DNA of 64,000 bases from Streptomyces sp. NRRL S-646 (GTDB lineage Bacteria; Actinomycetota; Actinomycetes; Streptomycetales; Streptomycetaceae), in NCBI RefSeq assembly GCF_000720765.1, contig NZ_JODC01000005.1:434001-498000 (forward strand). Reading direction: 5' to 3'. The translations under genes were made by a program, and so were the position numbers. The notes beneath the pieces were generated by a model. It worked only from the letters and a program-made list of their open reading frames with translations, searched no databases and had not been told where the DNA came from. Every line of letters begins with the position of its first letter. The stretch's first letter is position 1. Below, piece by piece: positions 17,215 to 26,806 of the stretch.

Positions 17215-17276
17215 GGGGCGTGAACGAGTTGGCGAGCGAGTGGGTTGGGGAACCGGACTCACTGGAGGCCGCGTGA
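17211..17276 (+). CDS. 21-residue coupling mini-ORF between rsmH and ftsL
   Basis: ATG at 17211 overlaps the rsmH stop (ATGA), and its own TGA at 17274-17276 overlaps the GTG start of ftsL (GTGA). It is preceded by AGGGAG at 17197-17202 with 8-nt spacing. It encodes 21 residues, beginning [10 protein letters not shown]. It fills the 58-nt gap exactly and would carry ribosomes from rsmH to ftsL. The peptide itself need not have a function; conservation is unknown. Confidence 0.45.
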   Translation: MRGVNELASEWVGEPDSLEAA

Positions 17277-17785
17277 GCAGGAAACCCGAACTGAGGGGGC
17301 GGGCCGCCCGTCTCGCACGCCTCATCCCCGGAGCGGGAAGCCGTGCACAGGCGGCCCGTACTCCGTTCGTCCTTCTCGTCGTGCTCCTTCTGGGCGGCGG
17401 CCTGATCGCGCTCCTGGTGCTGAACTCCGCGCTCAGTGAAGGCTCGTTCAAGCTCGACGACCTCCAGAAGGACACCAAGAGCCTCACCGACGAGGAACAG
17501 GGGCTCCAGCGGGACATCGACTCCTACTCCGCCCCGGAGGCCCTCCAGGAGCGCGCTCGCGAGCTCGGCATGATGCCCGGCGGAGACCCCGCGTTCCTGA
17601 ATCCCGACGGGACCGTCAAGGGCGTCCCCTCGGTCGCCGGCGAGCAGGCCGTCAGCCGGGCCGTCGAGCAGTCCGCGGTGCAGATGCCGCTCGTCCTGCT
17701 CCCGCCGGAGCCCGCCGCGGCCCCCGGCACGCCCCCCACCCCGGAAGCCGATCCCGCCCAGACGACCACGACCCCCGGCAGGTGA
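17273..17785 (+). CDS. ftsL: FtsL-like septum formation initiator protein
   Basis: A bitopic membrane protein of 170 residues in the FtsL position of the dcw cluster. A basic cytoplasmic N-terminus (RKPELRGRAARLARL) leads to one TM helix (about residues 29-52, FVLLVVLLLGGGLIALLVLN). A short periplasmic coiled coil of the FtsL/DivIC type follows (about 60-90, DDLQKDTKSLTDEEQGLQRD), then the GMMPGGDPAFL motif and a Pro-rich tail. FtsL works with FtsQ/DivIC in the divisome to activate FtsW-FtsI. GTG at 17273 follows GGAGG at 17264-17268. Its stop overlaps the ftsI start by 4 nt. Confidence 0.88.
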   Translation: MSRKPELRGRAARLARLIPGAGSRAQAARTPFVLLVVLLLGGGLIALLVLNSALSEGSFKLDDLQKDTKSLTDEEQGLQRDIDSYSAPEALQERARELGMMPGGDPAFLNPDGTVKGVPSVAGEQAVSRAVEQSAVQMPLVLLPPEPAAAPGTPPTPEADPAQTTTTPGR

Positions 17786-19746
17786 CGGAAGTGTCCGACA
17801 GGGAACCGCCGCGCCGCCGGGTGCCCGGCCCCGCGCGCCCCGACCGCCCCGCCGCCGGCGCCCGGCGCCCGGGTCCCGGCGCCCGCCCCGCCCGCCGCCC
17901 GGCACCGGGCCGCCCTGCGGCCCCGGGCGCCCTGCGGCTGGGCAGCCCCCGCCCCCGGCTGCGCATGGTCAGCCTGGCGCTCACCCTGGTGCTGATCGCC
18001 TTCGTCGTACGGCTGCTGCAGGTGCAGGCCGTCGACGCGAGCGCATACGCCGCCAAGGCCGACCAGAACCGCTACGTGGGCCATGTCCTGACCGCCGAGC
18101 GCGGCGGCATCCTCGACCGCAACGGCGTGGCCCTCGCGACCAGCGTGGACGCCTACGACCTCACGGCCGACCCCACGATGTTCACCCGCGAACAGCTGAA
18201 GGTCGGCAACGGCCCAGAGCAGGCGGCCGCGCTCCTCGCGCCGATCCTCGGCATGGAGCAGGAAGAGCTCGTCCACAAGCTCCGCCCCAAGAACAAGAAG
18301 CTGCGCTACGTCCTGCTCGCCCGCCGCCAGACCCCCCAGGTCTGGAAGCAGATCAAGGACCTGAAGACCGCGCTCGTCGCGAAGGGGGAGAAGGACAAGT
18401 CCACCGTCAACGTCCTCGCCGGCATCTTCGCCGACCCCAGCAGCAAGCGGATCTATCCCAACGGTGATCTCGCCGCCGGGATACTGGGCTGGGTCAACGA
18501 CCAGGGCAAGGGCGGCGGAGGCGTCGAGCAGGAGCTCAACAAGGAGCTGGCCGGCAAGGACGGCAAGATCCGCTACGCCCAGTCCGGCGGCCGTCTGGTG
18601 CCCACCGCGGGCTCCACGGAGACGCCCGCCGTGCCCGGCAGCGACGTCGAGCTCACCCTCGACCGCGACATCCAGTGGGCCGCGCAGAACGCGATCAGCC
18701 AGCAGGTGAGGAAGTCCGGGGCGGACCGCGGGTACGTGATAGTGCAGGACACCCGCACCGGCGAGATCCTGGCCATGGCCAACGCGCCCGGCTTCGACCC
18801 CAACGACCTCTCCAAGGCGAACCCGAACGCCCTGCACAACTGGGCCGTCGAGGACGCCTACGAGCCCGGCTCCACCGCCAAGATCATGTCGATGGCGGCC
18901 GTACTGCAGGAGAACGTCGCCACGCCGCTGACGCATGTCGTCGTGCCGAACCGGCTGCACCGCGGCGACCGGCTCTTCAAGGACGACGTCGACCACGACA
19001 CCTGGAACCTCACGCTCAACGGCGTGCTCGCCAAGTCCAGCAACATCGGCACCATCCTGGCCACCGGCCAGCTGGGCAGCACGCAGGCGCAGGCCAACAA
19101 GGTCCTCTACTCGTACCTGCGCAAGTTCGGCATCGGCAGCTACACCGGACTCGGTCTCCCCGGCGAGACCAGGGGCATCCTCGCGCCGCCCGAGAAGTGG
19201 TCGACCTCGCAGCAGTACACGATTCCTTTCGGCCAGGGCGTGTCCGTCACCGCGCTGCAGGCGGCGTCCGTCTACTCGACCATCGCCAACGGCGGCGTAC
19301 GTATCCAGCCCACGCTCGTGCGCGGCACGAAGGGACCCGACGGGCGCTTCACCCCGACCGCGCAGCCCAAGAAGACAAGGGTCGTCAGCGCGAAGACGGC
19401 GAAGACCCTCGCCCAGATGCTGGAGTCGGTGGTCGACGACCGGGAGGGAACCGGCAACAAGGCGCGCATCCCCGGCTACCGGGTCGCGGGCAAGACGGGT
19501 ACGGCCAACCGCGTGGATCCGGCCACCGGCCAGTATCGCGGCTACACCTCCTCGTTCGCCGGATTCGCACCTGCGGACAACCCGCGCATCACCGTGTACT
19601 GCGCCATCCAGAACGCCACGAGCGGGAGTTACTTCGGCGGCCAGATCTGCGGACCCATCTACAAGGAGGTGATGGAGTTCGCACTGAAGACCCTCCAGGT
19701 CCCGCCCACGGGGGCCCGGGCCGCGAATCTGCCCGTCACCTTCTGA
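17782..19746 (+). CDS. ftsI: Septal peptidoglycan transpeptidase (class B PBP)
   Basis: FtsI crosslinks septal peptidoglycan in partnership with FtsW. The 654-residue product has a Pro/Arg-rich cytoplasmic N-terminus (about 55 residues), one TM helix (about 57-78), a PBP dimerisation domain, and a transpeptidase domain with all three active-site motifs: SxxK as STAK from residue 364, SxN as SSN from 419, and KTG as KTGT from 571. The GTG at 17782 overlaps the ftsL stop; a second GTG three codons on is also possible. The gap of about 215 nt to murE is the first larger spacing in the cluster. Identity is secure. Confidence 0.96.
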   Translation: MTEVSDREPPRRRVPGPARPDRPAAGARRPGPGARPARRPAPGRPAAPGALRLGSPRPRLRMVSLALTLVLIAFVVRLLQVQAVDASAYAAKADQNRYVGHVLTAERGGILDRNGVALATSVDAYDLTADPTMFTREQLKVGNGPEQAAALLAPILGMEQEELVHKLRPKNKKLRYVLLARRQTPQVWKQIKDLKTALVAKGEKDKSTVNVLAGIFADPSSKRIYPNGDLAAGILGWVNDQGKGGGGVEQELNKELAGKDGKIRYAQSGGRLVPTAGSTETPAVPGSDVELTLDRDIQWAAQNAISQQVRKSGADRGYVIVQDTRTGEILAMANAPGFDPNDLSKANPNALHNWAVEDAYEPGSTAKIMSMAAVLQENVATPLTHVVVPNRLHRGDRLFKDDVDHDTWNLTLNGVLAKSSNIGTILATGQLGSTQAQANKVLYSYLRKFGIGSYTGLGLPGETRGILAPPEKWSTSQQYTIPFGQGVSVTALQAASVYSTIANGGVRIQPTLVRGTKGPDGRFTPTAQPKKTRVVSAKTAKTLAQMLESVVDDREGTGNKARIPGYRVAGKTGTANRVDPATGQYRGYTSSFAGFAPADNPRITVYCAIQNATSGSYFGGQICGPIYKEVMEFALKTLQVPPTGARAANLPVTF

Positions 19747-19961
19747 TCAGTGCAACCAGCCAGGAACGCTCCGTGACCATGATCACTCCCGACTCGGGCA
19801 ACCCGGGCGCCCCCAGCCCCTCGCCCGCCCGTCACCCACCACCACCCTTGCCGGACCGCGCTGCGCGCGGACCCCTATTTAGCTCGCAAGCGGGTGCGCC
19901 CGGTACGCTCACCGCCGTGCCACACGCTGATCAGTCTCAAACCACCCAGAAGGGCGCATCC

Positions 19962-21482
19962 GTGACATACCCGGGGCCGCCCAGGCCGGTGCAGGTCTCC
20001 GCCACACCCCTCGCGGAACTCGCCGATCAGCTGGGTGCCACCGCGCCGGAGAGCGCCGCCGAGGTCACGGGCATCACCCATGACTCGCGCGCCGTCCGCC
20101 CCGGCGACCTGTACGCCGCCCTCCCGGGCGCCCGCCTGCACGGCGCCGACTTCGTCACCCAGGCCGCCGGCCTCGGTGCGGTCGCCGTGCTGACCGACCC
20201 GACCGGCGCCGAGCGCGCCGCCGCGACCGGCCTGCCGGTCCTGGTGGTGGACGACCCGCGCGGGCGGATGGGCGAACTGGCGGCCACGATCTACGGCCAT
20301 CCGGGCCGCGATCTGCTCCAGATCGGCATCACCGGCACCTCCGGCAAGACCACCACCGCCTACCTCGTCGAGGGCGGCCTGAAGACCAAGAGCAACACCG
20401 GTCTCATCGGCACGGTCGAGATGCGCATCGGCGACGAGCGCATCAAGTCCGAGCGCACCACCCCCGAAGCCACCGACCTGCAGGCCCTGTTCGCGGTCAT
20501 GCGCGAGCGCGGGGTCGAGGCGGTCGCGATGGAGGTCTCCAGCCATGCGCTGGTCCTCGGCCGGGTCGACGGCTGCGTCTTCGACATCGGGGTCTTCACC
20601 AACCTCAGCCCGGAACACATGGAGTTCCACTCCGACATGGAGGACTACTTCCGGGCCAAGGCACAGCTGTTCACGCCGGAACGCAGCAAACTGGGCGTCG
20701 TCAACTTCGACGACGAGTACGGCCGCAGGCTGGTCGACGAGGCCACCGTCCCGGTTGTGACCTTCTCGGCCGAGGGCCATCCCGACGCCGACTGGCGCGC
20801 CGAGGATGTCCAAGTCGGCCCGATGGACTCGACGTTCACCGTGATCGGCCCCGAGGGCGAGCGGATCGAGGCGAAGGCGCCGCTGCCGGGCGGCTTCAAC
20901 GTGTCGAACACCCTCGCCGCCGTCGTCGCCCTCGCCGCCGCGGGCCTCGACCCGCAGACCGCCGCCGACGGCATCGCCGCCGTGCCCGGCGTGCCGGGCC
21001 GCCTGGAGCGCGTGGACGCCGGGCAGCCGTATCTCGCGGTGGTCGACTACGCCCACAAGACCGACGCCGTCGAATCGGTCCTGCGCGCCCTGCGCAAGGT
21101 CACCGAGGGCAGGCTGCACGTCGTGCTCGGCTGCGGCGGCGACCGCGACAGGACCAAGCGCGCGCCGATGGGCGCCGCCGCAGCCCGCCTCGCCGACACC
21201 GCCGTACTGACCTCCGACAACCCCCGCTCCGAGGACCCCCTCGCGATCCTTGCAACCATGCTCGAGGGCGCGGCGTCCGTACCAGCACACGAGCGCGGCG
21301 AGGTCCAGGTCTTCGAGGACCGGGCAGCCGCGATCGCCGCAGCCGTCGCCCGCGCGCAGCCCGGGGACACCGTGCTCGTCGCGGGCAAGGGCCACGAGCA
21401 GGGCCAGGACATCGCCGGGGTGGTCCGTCCGTTCGACGACCGCCAGGTGCTTCGAGAAGCCATCCAGAAGACCCAGGGATGA
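19962..21482 (+). CDS. murE: UDP-MurNAc-tripeptide synthetase (diaminopimelate-adding)
   Basis: MurE adds diaminopimelate (LL-DAP in Streptomyces) to UDP-MurNAc-L-Ala-D-Glu. The 506-residue form begins MTYPGPPRPVQVSATPL behind AGAAGGG. The ATP-binding loop GITGTSGKTTTAYL lies near residue 128, and the DNPRSEDP motif that selects diaminopimelate is intact (TSDNPRSEDP). The frame remains open upstream to a GTG at 19773 preceded by AGGAACGC, which would add 63 Pro/Ser-rich residues; either start may be used. It is followed by murF after 4 nt. Confidence 0.94.
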   Translation: MTYPGPPRPVQVSATPLAELADQLGATAPESAAEVTGITHDSRAVRPGDLYAALPGARLHGADFVTQAAGLGAVAVLTDPTGAERAAATGLPVLVVDDPRGRMGELAATIYGHPGRDLLQIGITGTSGKTTTAYLVEGGLKTKSNTGLIGTVEMRIGDERIKSERTTPEATDLQALFAVMRERGVEAVAMEVSSHALVLGRVDGCVFDIGVFTNLSPEHMEFHSDMEDYFRAKAQLFTPERSKLGVVNFDDEYGRRLVDEATVPVVTFSAEGHPDADWRAEDVQVGPMDSTFTVIGPEGERIEAKAPLPGGFNVSNTLAAVVALAAAGLDPQTAADGIAAVPGVPGRLERVDAGQPYLAVVDYAHKTDAVESVLRALRKVTEGRLHVVLGCGGDRDRTKRAPMGAAAARLADTAVLTSDNPRSEDPLAILATMLEGAASVPAHERGEVQVFEDRAAAIAAAVARAQPGDTVLVAGKGHEQGQDIAGVVRPFDDRQVLREAIQKTQG

Positions 21483-21486
21483 ACTT

Positions 21487-22893
21487 GTGATCGCCCTCTC
21501 TCTCGCCGAGATCGCAGAAGTCGTCGGCGGGCAGACGCACGACATACCGGATCCGTCCGTCCAGGTCACGGCTCCGGTCGTCCGGGACTCCCGTGAGGTG
21601 CAGCCCGGCAGCCTCTTCGCCGCCTTCGTCGGCGAACGGGTCGACGGCCACGACTTCGCAGCCCAGGTCGTCGAAGCGGGCGCGGTCGCCGTACTGGCGT
21701 CGCGCCCCGTCGGCGTGCCCGCGATCGTCGTCGAGGACGTCCAGAGCGCCCTCGGCGCCCTCGCACGTCATGTCGTACGACGCCTCGGCGCGACCCTCGT
21801 GGCCCTCACCGGCTCCGCGGGCAAGACCAGCACCAAGGACCTGATCGCCCAGGTCCTGCAGCGCAAGGCACCGACGGTGTTCACGCCCGGCTCGCTCAAC
21901 AACGAGATCGGGCTGCCCCTCACCGCCCTGTCCGCCACCGAGGAGACCAGGTTCCTCGTCCTGGAGATGGGTGCCCGCGGCATCGGCCACATCCGCTACC
22001 TCGCCGACCTGACGCCCCCGAAGATCGGCCTCGTCCTCAACGTCGGCACCGCCCACATCGGCGAGTTCGGCGGCCGCGAGCAGATCGCGCAGGCCAAGGG
22101 CGAACTGGTGGAGTCCCTTCCGGAAGACGGCGCCGCGATCCTCAACGCGGACGACCCCCTCGTACGGGCCATGGCATCCCGTACGAAGGCGAAGGTGCTC
22201 TTCTTCGGAGAGGCCGACGAAGCGGACGTACGCGCCGAGAACGTGCGACTCACGGACACCGGGCAGCCTGCGTTCAGGCTCCACACACCCTCCGGTGCAA
22301 GCGATGTGACCATGCGCCTGTACGGTGAGCACCACGTGTCGAACGCGCTCGCCGCGGCCGCCGTCGCCCATGAGCTGGGCATGTCCGCGGAAGAGATCGC
22401 CACCGCGCTCTCCGAGGCGGGCTCCCTCTCCCGCTGGCGTATGGAGGTCACCGAGCGACCGGACGGCGTGACCATCGTCAACGACGCCTACAACGCGAAC
22501 CCCGAGTCCATGCGAGCCGCCCTGCGCGCGCTCGCGGCCATGGGCAACGGGCGGCGGACCTGGGCGGTGCTCGGCAAGATGGCCGAGCTCGGGGACGAGG
22601 CGCTCGCCGAGCACGACGCGGTCGGACGGCTCGCCGTCCGGCTCAATGTCGGCAAGCTCGTCGCGGTCGGGGGCAGGGAAGCGTCCTGGCTGCAACTGGG
22701 CGCATATAACGAGGGTTCGTGGGGTGAGGAGTCGGTGCACGTGTCCGACGCACAGGCGGCGGTCGACCTGTTGCGCAGCGAGTTGCGCCCGGGAGACGTC
22801 GTCCTCGTGAAGGCGTCCCGTTCGGTCGGCCTCGAGAGCGTCGCGCAGGCGCTCCTCGAGACCGGTGCCGAGGGTGAGGTTGCCGCCCGATGA
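21487..22893 (+). CDS. murF: UDP-MurNAc-tripeptide-D-Ala-D-Ala ligase
   Basis: MurF completes the cytoplasmic precursor by adding D-Ala-D-Ala. The 468-residue product shows the N-terminal substrate-binding domain (VVRDSREVQPGSLFAAFVGE), the P-loop LTGSAGKTSTKDLI near residue 105, the NNEIGLPLTAL segment, and the C-terminal NDAYNANPESMRAALRAL motif that is diagnostic of MurF. The GTG at 21487 lies 4 nt after murE, with AGGGATGA overlapping the murE end as its ribosome-binding site. Its stop overlaps the mraY start (ATGA). Confidence 0.95.
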   Translation: MIALSLAEIAEVVGGQTHDIPDPSVQVTAPVVRDSREVQPGSLFAAFVGERVDGHDFAAQVVEAGAVAVLASRPVGVPAIVVEDVQSALGALARHVVRRLGATLVALTGSAGKTSTKDLIAQVLQRKAPTVFTPGSLNNEIGLPLTALSATEETRFLVLEMGARGIGHIRYLADLTPPKIGLVLNVGTAHIGEFGGREQIAQAKGELVESLPEDGAAILNADDPLVRAMASRTKAKVLFFGEADEADVRAENVRLTDTGQPAFRLHTPSGASDVTMRLYGEHHVSNALAAAAVAHELGMSAEEIATALSEAGSLSRWRMEVTERPDGVTIVNDAYNANPESMRAALRALAAMGNGRRTWAVLGKMAELGDEALAEHDAVGRLAVRLNVGKLVAVGGREASWLQLGAYNEGSWGEESVHVSDAQAAVDLLRSELRPGDVVLVKASRSVGLESVAQALLETGAEGEVAAR

Positions 22894-23963
22894 TGAAGCA
22901 GATCCTGTTCTCGGGAGTCATCGGCCTCTTTCTGACGCTGGTCGGCACTCCGCTGCTGATCAAGCTGCTGGCCCGCAAGGGCTACGGCCAGTACATCCGG
23001 GACGACGGCCCGCGCGAGCACGCCAGCAAGCGCGGTACGCCGACGATGGGCGGCATCGCCTTCATCTTCGCGACGGTGGCCGCCTACTTCCTTTCCAAGA
23101 TCATCACCGGCTACGCCCCGAGCTACTCGGGTCTGCTGGTGCTCGGCCTGATGGTCGGCATGGGTCTGGTCGGCTTCCTCGACGACTACATCAAGATCGT
23201 CAAGCGGCGCTCGCTGGGCCTGAGGGCCAAGGCGAAGATGGCCGGCCAGCTGATCGTCGGCATCAGCTTCGCGGTGCTCGCGCTGCAGTTCCAGGACGCC
23301 CGCGGCAACACCCCGGCCTCGACGAAGCTGTCGTTCATCACGGACTTCGGCTGGTCGATCGGCCCGGTGCTGTTCGTCGTCTGGGCGCTGTTCATGATCC
23401 TCGCGATGTCGAACGGCGTGAACCTCACCGACGGTCTGGACGGTCTCGCCACCGGCGCCTCGGTGCTGGTCTTCGGCGCGTACACGTTCATCGGCGTCTG
23501 GCAGTTCCAGGAGTCCTGCGCCAACGACCAGACCCTCACCAACCCTGTCGCCTGCTACGAAGTGCGCGACCCGCTCGACCTCGCGGTCATCGCCTCCGCG
23601 CTGATGGGTGCCTGCCTGGGCTTCCTGTGGTGGAACACCTCGCCGGCCAAGATCTTCATGGGCGACACCGGTTCGCTCGCGCTCGGCGGTGTCCTCACGG
23701 GCCTGGCCATCCTCTCCCGCACGGAGCTGCTGGTGGCCATCATGGGCGGTCTGTTCGTCCTCATCACCATGTCGGTGGTCATCCAGGTCGGTTCCTTCCG
23801 CCTCACCGGCAGGCGGGTCTTCCGAATGGCGCCACTCCAGCACCACTTCGAACTCAAGGGCTGGTCCGAAGTCCTAGTGGTGGTCCGCTTCTGGATCATC
23901 CAAGGCATCTGTGTGATTGTCGGACTGGGCCTCTTCTACGCGGGATGGGCAGCGGACAAGTGA
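22890..23963 (+). CDS. mraY: Phospho-N-acetylmuramoyl-pentapeptide transferase
   Basis: MraY transfers phospho-MurNAc-pentapeptide from UDP to undecaprenyl phosphate, making lipid I at the inner face of the membrane. The 357-residue polytopic protein has about ten TM helices and the family motifs KRGTPTMGG near residue 47, the catalytic DDYIKI block, NGVNLTDGLDGLATG, and the C-terminal PLQHHFELKGWSE with the HHFE signature. The ATG at 22890 overlaps the murF stop by 4 nt. The murD start lies inside the last codons of mraY. Confidence 0.96.
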   Translation: MMKQILFSGVIGLFLTLVGTPLLIKLLARKGYGQYIRDDGPREHASKRGTPTMGGIAFIFATVAAYFLSKIITGYAPSYSGLLVLGLMVGMGLVGFLDDYIKIVKRRSLGLRAKAKMAGQLIVGISFAVLALQFQDARGNTPASTKLSFITDFGWSIGPVLFVVWALFMILAMSNGVNLTDGLDGLATGASVLVFGAYTFIGVWQFQESCANDQTLTNPVACYEVRDPLDLAVIASALMGACLGFLWWNTSPAKIFMGDTGSLALGGVLTGLAILSRTELLVAIMGGLFVLITMSVVIQVGSFRLTGRRVFRMAPLQHHFELKGWSEVLVVVRFWIIQGICVIVGLGLFYAGWAADK

Positions 23964-25363
23964 CCGACTGGCAGGGCAAGCACGTCACCGTCGCCGGGCT
24001 CGGCGTCTCCGGTATCCCGGCGGCCAAGGTGCTGCACGCGCGCGGGGCGATCGTCACGGTCGTCAACGACGGCGACGACGCACGCGCGCGTGAGCAGGCC
24101 GCCGAGCTGGAGGCACTGGGCATCACGGTGCGCCTCGGTGACGGCGCGACCCTGCCCGAGGGCACCGAGCTGATCGTCACCACGCCCGGCTGGAAGCCGG
24201 ACAAGCCGCTGTTCGCCGCGGCCCGCGAGGCCGGCGTCGACATCTGGGGCGACGTCGAACTCGCCTGGCGCCTGCGGGGCCCCGACGCGGCCCCCTGGCT
24301 CGCCGTCACCGGCACCAACGGCAAGACCACCACCGTCCAGATGCTGGCCTCCATCCTGAAGGCCGCCGGGCTGTGCACCGCGGCCGTCGGCAACATCGGC
24401 GTCTCGCTCCTCGACGTGGTGCTCGGCGAGGAGCAGTACGACGTCCTCGCCGTGGAGTTGTCCAGCTACCAGCTGCACTGGGCGCCCTCCCTGCGCGCTC
24501 ACTCCGCCGCCGTCCTGAACCTGGCCCCCGACCACCTCGACTGGCACGGCTCCATGGAGGCGTACGCCGCCGACAAAGGCCGTATCTACGAGGGCAATCG
24601 CGTCGCCTGCGTCTACAACGTGGCCGACAAGGCCACCGAGGACCTGGTGCGCGAGGCCGACGTCGAGGAGGGCTGCCGGGCCATCGGCTTCACCCTGGGC
24701 ACGCCCGGCCCGTCCCAACTCGGCGTCGTGGACGGCATCCTGGTCGACCGCGCCTTCGTGGAGAACCGGCAGAAGAACGCCCAGGAGCTCGCCGAGGTCT
24801 CCGACGTCAACCCGTCGGCCCCGCACAACATCGCCAACGCCCTTGCGGCGGCGGCCCTCGCGCGCGCCTTCGGGGTGCCCGCCGCGGCCGTGCGCGACGG
24901 CCTCAGGAACTTCACCCCGGACGCGCACCGCATCGCGCACGTGGCCGACGTGGCCGGGGTCGCGTACATCGACGACTCCAAGGCCACCAACACGCATGCG
25001 GCCGAGGCCTCGTTGGCGGCGTACGAGTCCATCGTGTGGATCGCGGGCGGGCTCGCCAAGGGCGCGACCTTCGACGAACTGGTCGCCAAGTCGGCAAAGC
25101 GACTTCGCGCAGTCGTCCTCATCGGCAAGGACCGCGCCCTCATCCGTGAAGCCCTCGCGCGACACGCGCCCGAAGTACCGGTCGTCGACCTCGACCGGAC
25201 CGACACTGGGGCGATGCTCGCGGCTGTCCGGGAGGCCCAGCGGCTCGCGGCCGCAGGCGACACGGTGCTGCTGGCCCCGGCCTGCGCCTCGATGGACATG
25301 TTCGCCAACTACAACAAGCGCGGTGACGCGTTCGCAGAAGCGGTCCGCGAACTCGGCGCCTGA
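23945..25363 (+). CDS. murD: UDP-MurNAc-L-alanine:D-glutamate ligase
   Basis: MurD adds D-glutamate to UDP-MurNAc-L-Ala. The 472-residue product has the N-terminal Rossmann block (HVTVAGLGVSGIPAAKVL), the P-loop VTGTNGKTTTVQM near residue 120, the SSYQLHWAPSL segment, NLAPDHLDWHGSMEAY, and the DDSKATNTHA strand. ATG at 23945 overlaps mraY by 19 nt; the GTG at 23960 (overlap of 4 nt) is an alternative start. A gap of 75 nt separates it from ftsW. Confidence 0.95.
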   Translation: MGSGQVTDWQGKHVTVAGLGVSGIPAAKVLHARGAIVTVVNDGDDARAREQAAELEALGITVRLGDGATLPEGTELIVTTPGWKPDKPLFAAAREAGVDIWGDVELAWRLRGPDAAPWLAVTGTNGKTTTVQMLASILKAAGLCTAAVGNIGVSLLDVVLGEEQYDVLAVELSSYQLHWAPSLRAHSAAVLNLAPDHLDWHGSMEAYAADKGRIYEGNRVACVYNVADKATEDLVREADVEEGCRAIGFTLGTPGPSQLGVVDGILVDRAFVENRQKNAQELAEVSDVNPSAPHNIANALAAAALARAFGVPAAAVRDGLRNFTPDAHRIAHVADVAGVAYIDDSKATNTHAAEASLAAYESIVWIAGGLAKGATFDELVAKSAKRLRAVVLIGKDRALIREALARHAPEVPVVDLDRTDTGAMLAAVREAQRLAAAGDTVLLAPACASMDMFANYNKRGDAFAEAVRELGA

Positions 25364-25438
25364 CCCGGCCGCCTGCAGCCGGGCGACCTTGGGAGGGACG
25401 CGTGGGATCGTCCAGGACCACGGACAGCGGAGGCCCCG

Positions 25439-26800
25439 ATGCCCGGTAGCCGGACCGGACGTCCGCCCGTGCAGGGGGTTGTCAGGCGGCCCGCCGCATC
25501 CGGGCCGGCCCGTGAGAACCCGCTGCGGCGCTTCTACCTCAACGCCAAGCGCGCCTGGGACCGGCCGCTGACCGCCTACTACCTGATCATGGGCGGAAGT
25601 GTGCTGATCACCGTGCTCGGTCTGGTGATGGTCTACTCGGCCTCCCAGATCACGGCGCTGCAGATGTCCCTGCCGGGCTCGTACTTCTTCCGCAAGCAGC
25701 TCCTCGCCGCCGTCATCGGCGGTGTGCTGCTGCTGATCGCGTCGCTGATGCCGGTGAAGCTGCACCGGGCGCTGGCCTACCCGATTCTCGCGGGTGCGGT
25801 CTTCCTGATGGCGCTGGTGCAGGTGCCGGGGATAGGGATGTCGGTCAACGGCAACCAGAACTGGATCTCGCTCGGCGGCTCCTTCCAGATCCAGCCCAGC
25901 GAGTTCGGCAAGCTGGCGCTGGTGCTGTGGGGCGCGGACCTGCTGGCCCGCAAGCAGGACAAGAAGCTGCTCAACCAGTGGAAGCACATGCTGGTGCCGC
26001 TCGTTCCGGTCGCCTTCATGCTGCTCGGGCTGATCATGCTCGGCGGCGACATGGGTACGGCGATCATCCTCACGGCGATCCTTTTCGGCCTGCTGTGGCT
26101 GGCCGGGGCGCCCACCCGGCTGTTCGTCGGTGTGCTGTCGGTTGCGGCCGCGATCGGTGTGATCCTCATCAAGACCAGCCCGAACCGCATGGCCCGGCTC
26201 GCCTGCATCGGCGCCACCGAGCCGAAGTCCGGGGTCGCCGACTGCTGGCAGGCCGTGCACGGTATCTACGCGCTCGCATCAGGCGGAATCTTCGGATCCG
26301 GGCTCGGCGCGAGTGTGGAAAAATGGGGGCAACTCCCGGAAGCACACACGGACTTCATCTTCGCCGTCACCGGTGAGGAACTGGGCCTGGCGGGGACGCT
26401 GTCGGTGCTCGCCCTCTTCGCGGCTCTAGGCTATGCGGGTATCCGCGTGGCCGGACGTACGGAGGACCCCTTCGTCAGGTATGCCGCGGGAGGCGTGACC
26501 ACCTGGATCACGGCCCAGGCCGTGATCAACATCGGTGCGGTGCTCGGCCTGTTGCCGATCGCCGGCGTCCCCCTCCCGCTGTTCTCCTACGGAGGATCCG
26601 CCCTGCTGCCGACCATGTTCGCCATCGGGCTGATGATCGCGTTCGCGCGTGACGAGCCCGCTGCGCGGGCGGCGCTTTCCATGCGGCAACCCCGCTTTGG
26701 TAGAAAGCGGGCGGGAGGCGCCGTGCGGGACAGGGGGCCTCGGAGATGGAACACGATGCGACGGCGTGCCTCGGCGGCGCGCTCGTCCGGAGAGCGGTGA
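25439..26800 (+). CDS. ftsW: SEDS-family lipid II polymerase FtsW
   Basis: FtsW polymerises lipid II into glycan strands at the septum, acting with FtsI. The 453-residue protein has a Pro/Arg-rich cytoplasmic N-terminus, about ten TM helices starting near residue 45, and SEDS motifs NWISLGGSFQIQPSEFGKLA, the large extracellular loop before ASGGIFGSGLGASVEKWGQL, DFIFAVTGEELG, and PLPLFSYGGSALL near the end. The ATG follows GGAGG at a suitable distance. murG begins 6 nt after its stop. Confidence 0.95.
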   Translation: MPGSRTGRPPVQGVVRRPAASGPARENPLRRFYLNAKRAWDRPLTAYYLIMGGSVLITVLGLVMVYSASQITALQMSLPGSYFFRKQLLAAVIGGVLLLIASLMPVKLHRALAYPILAGAVFLMALVQVPGIGMSVNGNQNWISLGGSFQIQPSEFGKLALVLWGADLLARKQDKKLLNQWKHMLVPLVPVAFMLLGLIMLGGDMGTAIILTAILFGLLWLAGAPTRLFVGVLSVAAAIGVILIKTSPNRMARLACIGATEPKSGVADCWQAVHGIYALASGGIFGSGLGASVEKWGQLPEAHTDFIFAVTGEELGLAGTLSVLALFAALGYAGIRVAGRTEDPFVRYAAGGVTTWITAQAVINIGAVLGLLPIAGVPLPLFSYGGSALLPTMFAIGLMIAFARDEPAARAALSMRQPRFGRKRAGGAVRDRGPRRWNTMRRRASAARSSGER

Positions 26801-26806
26801 ATTTCG

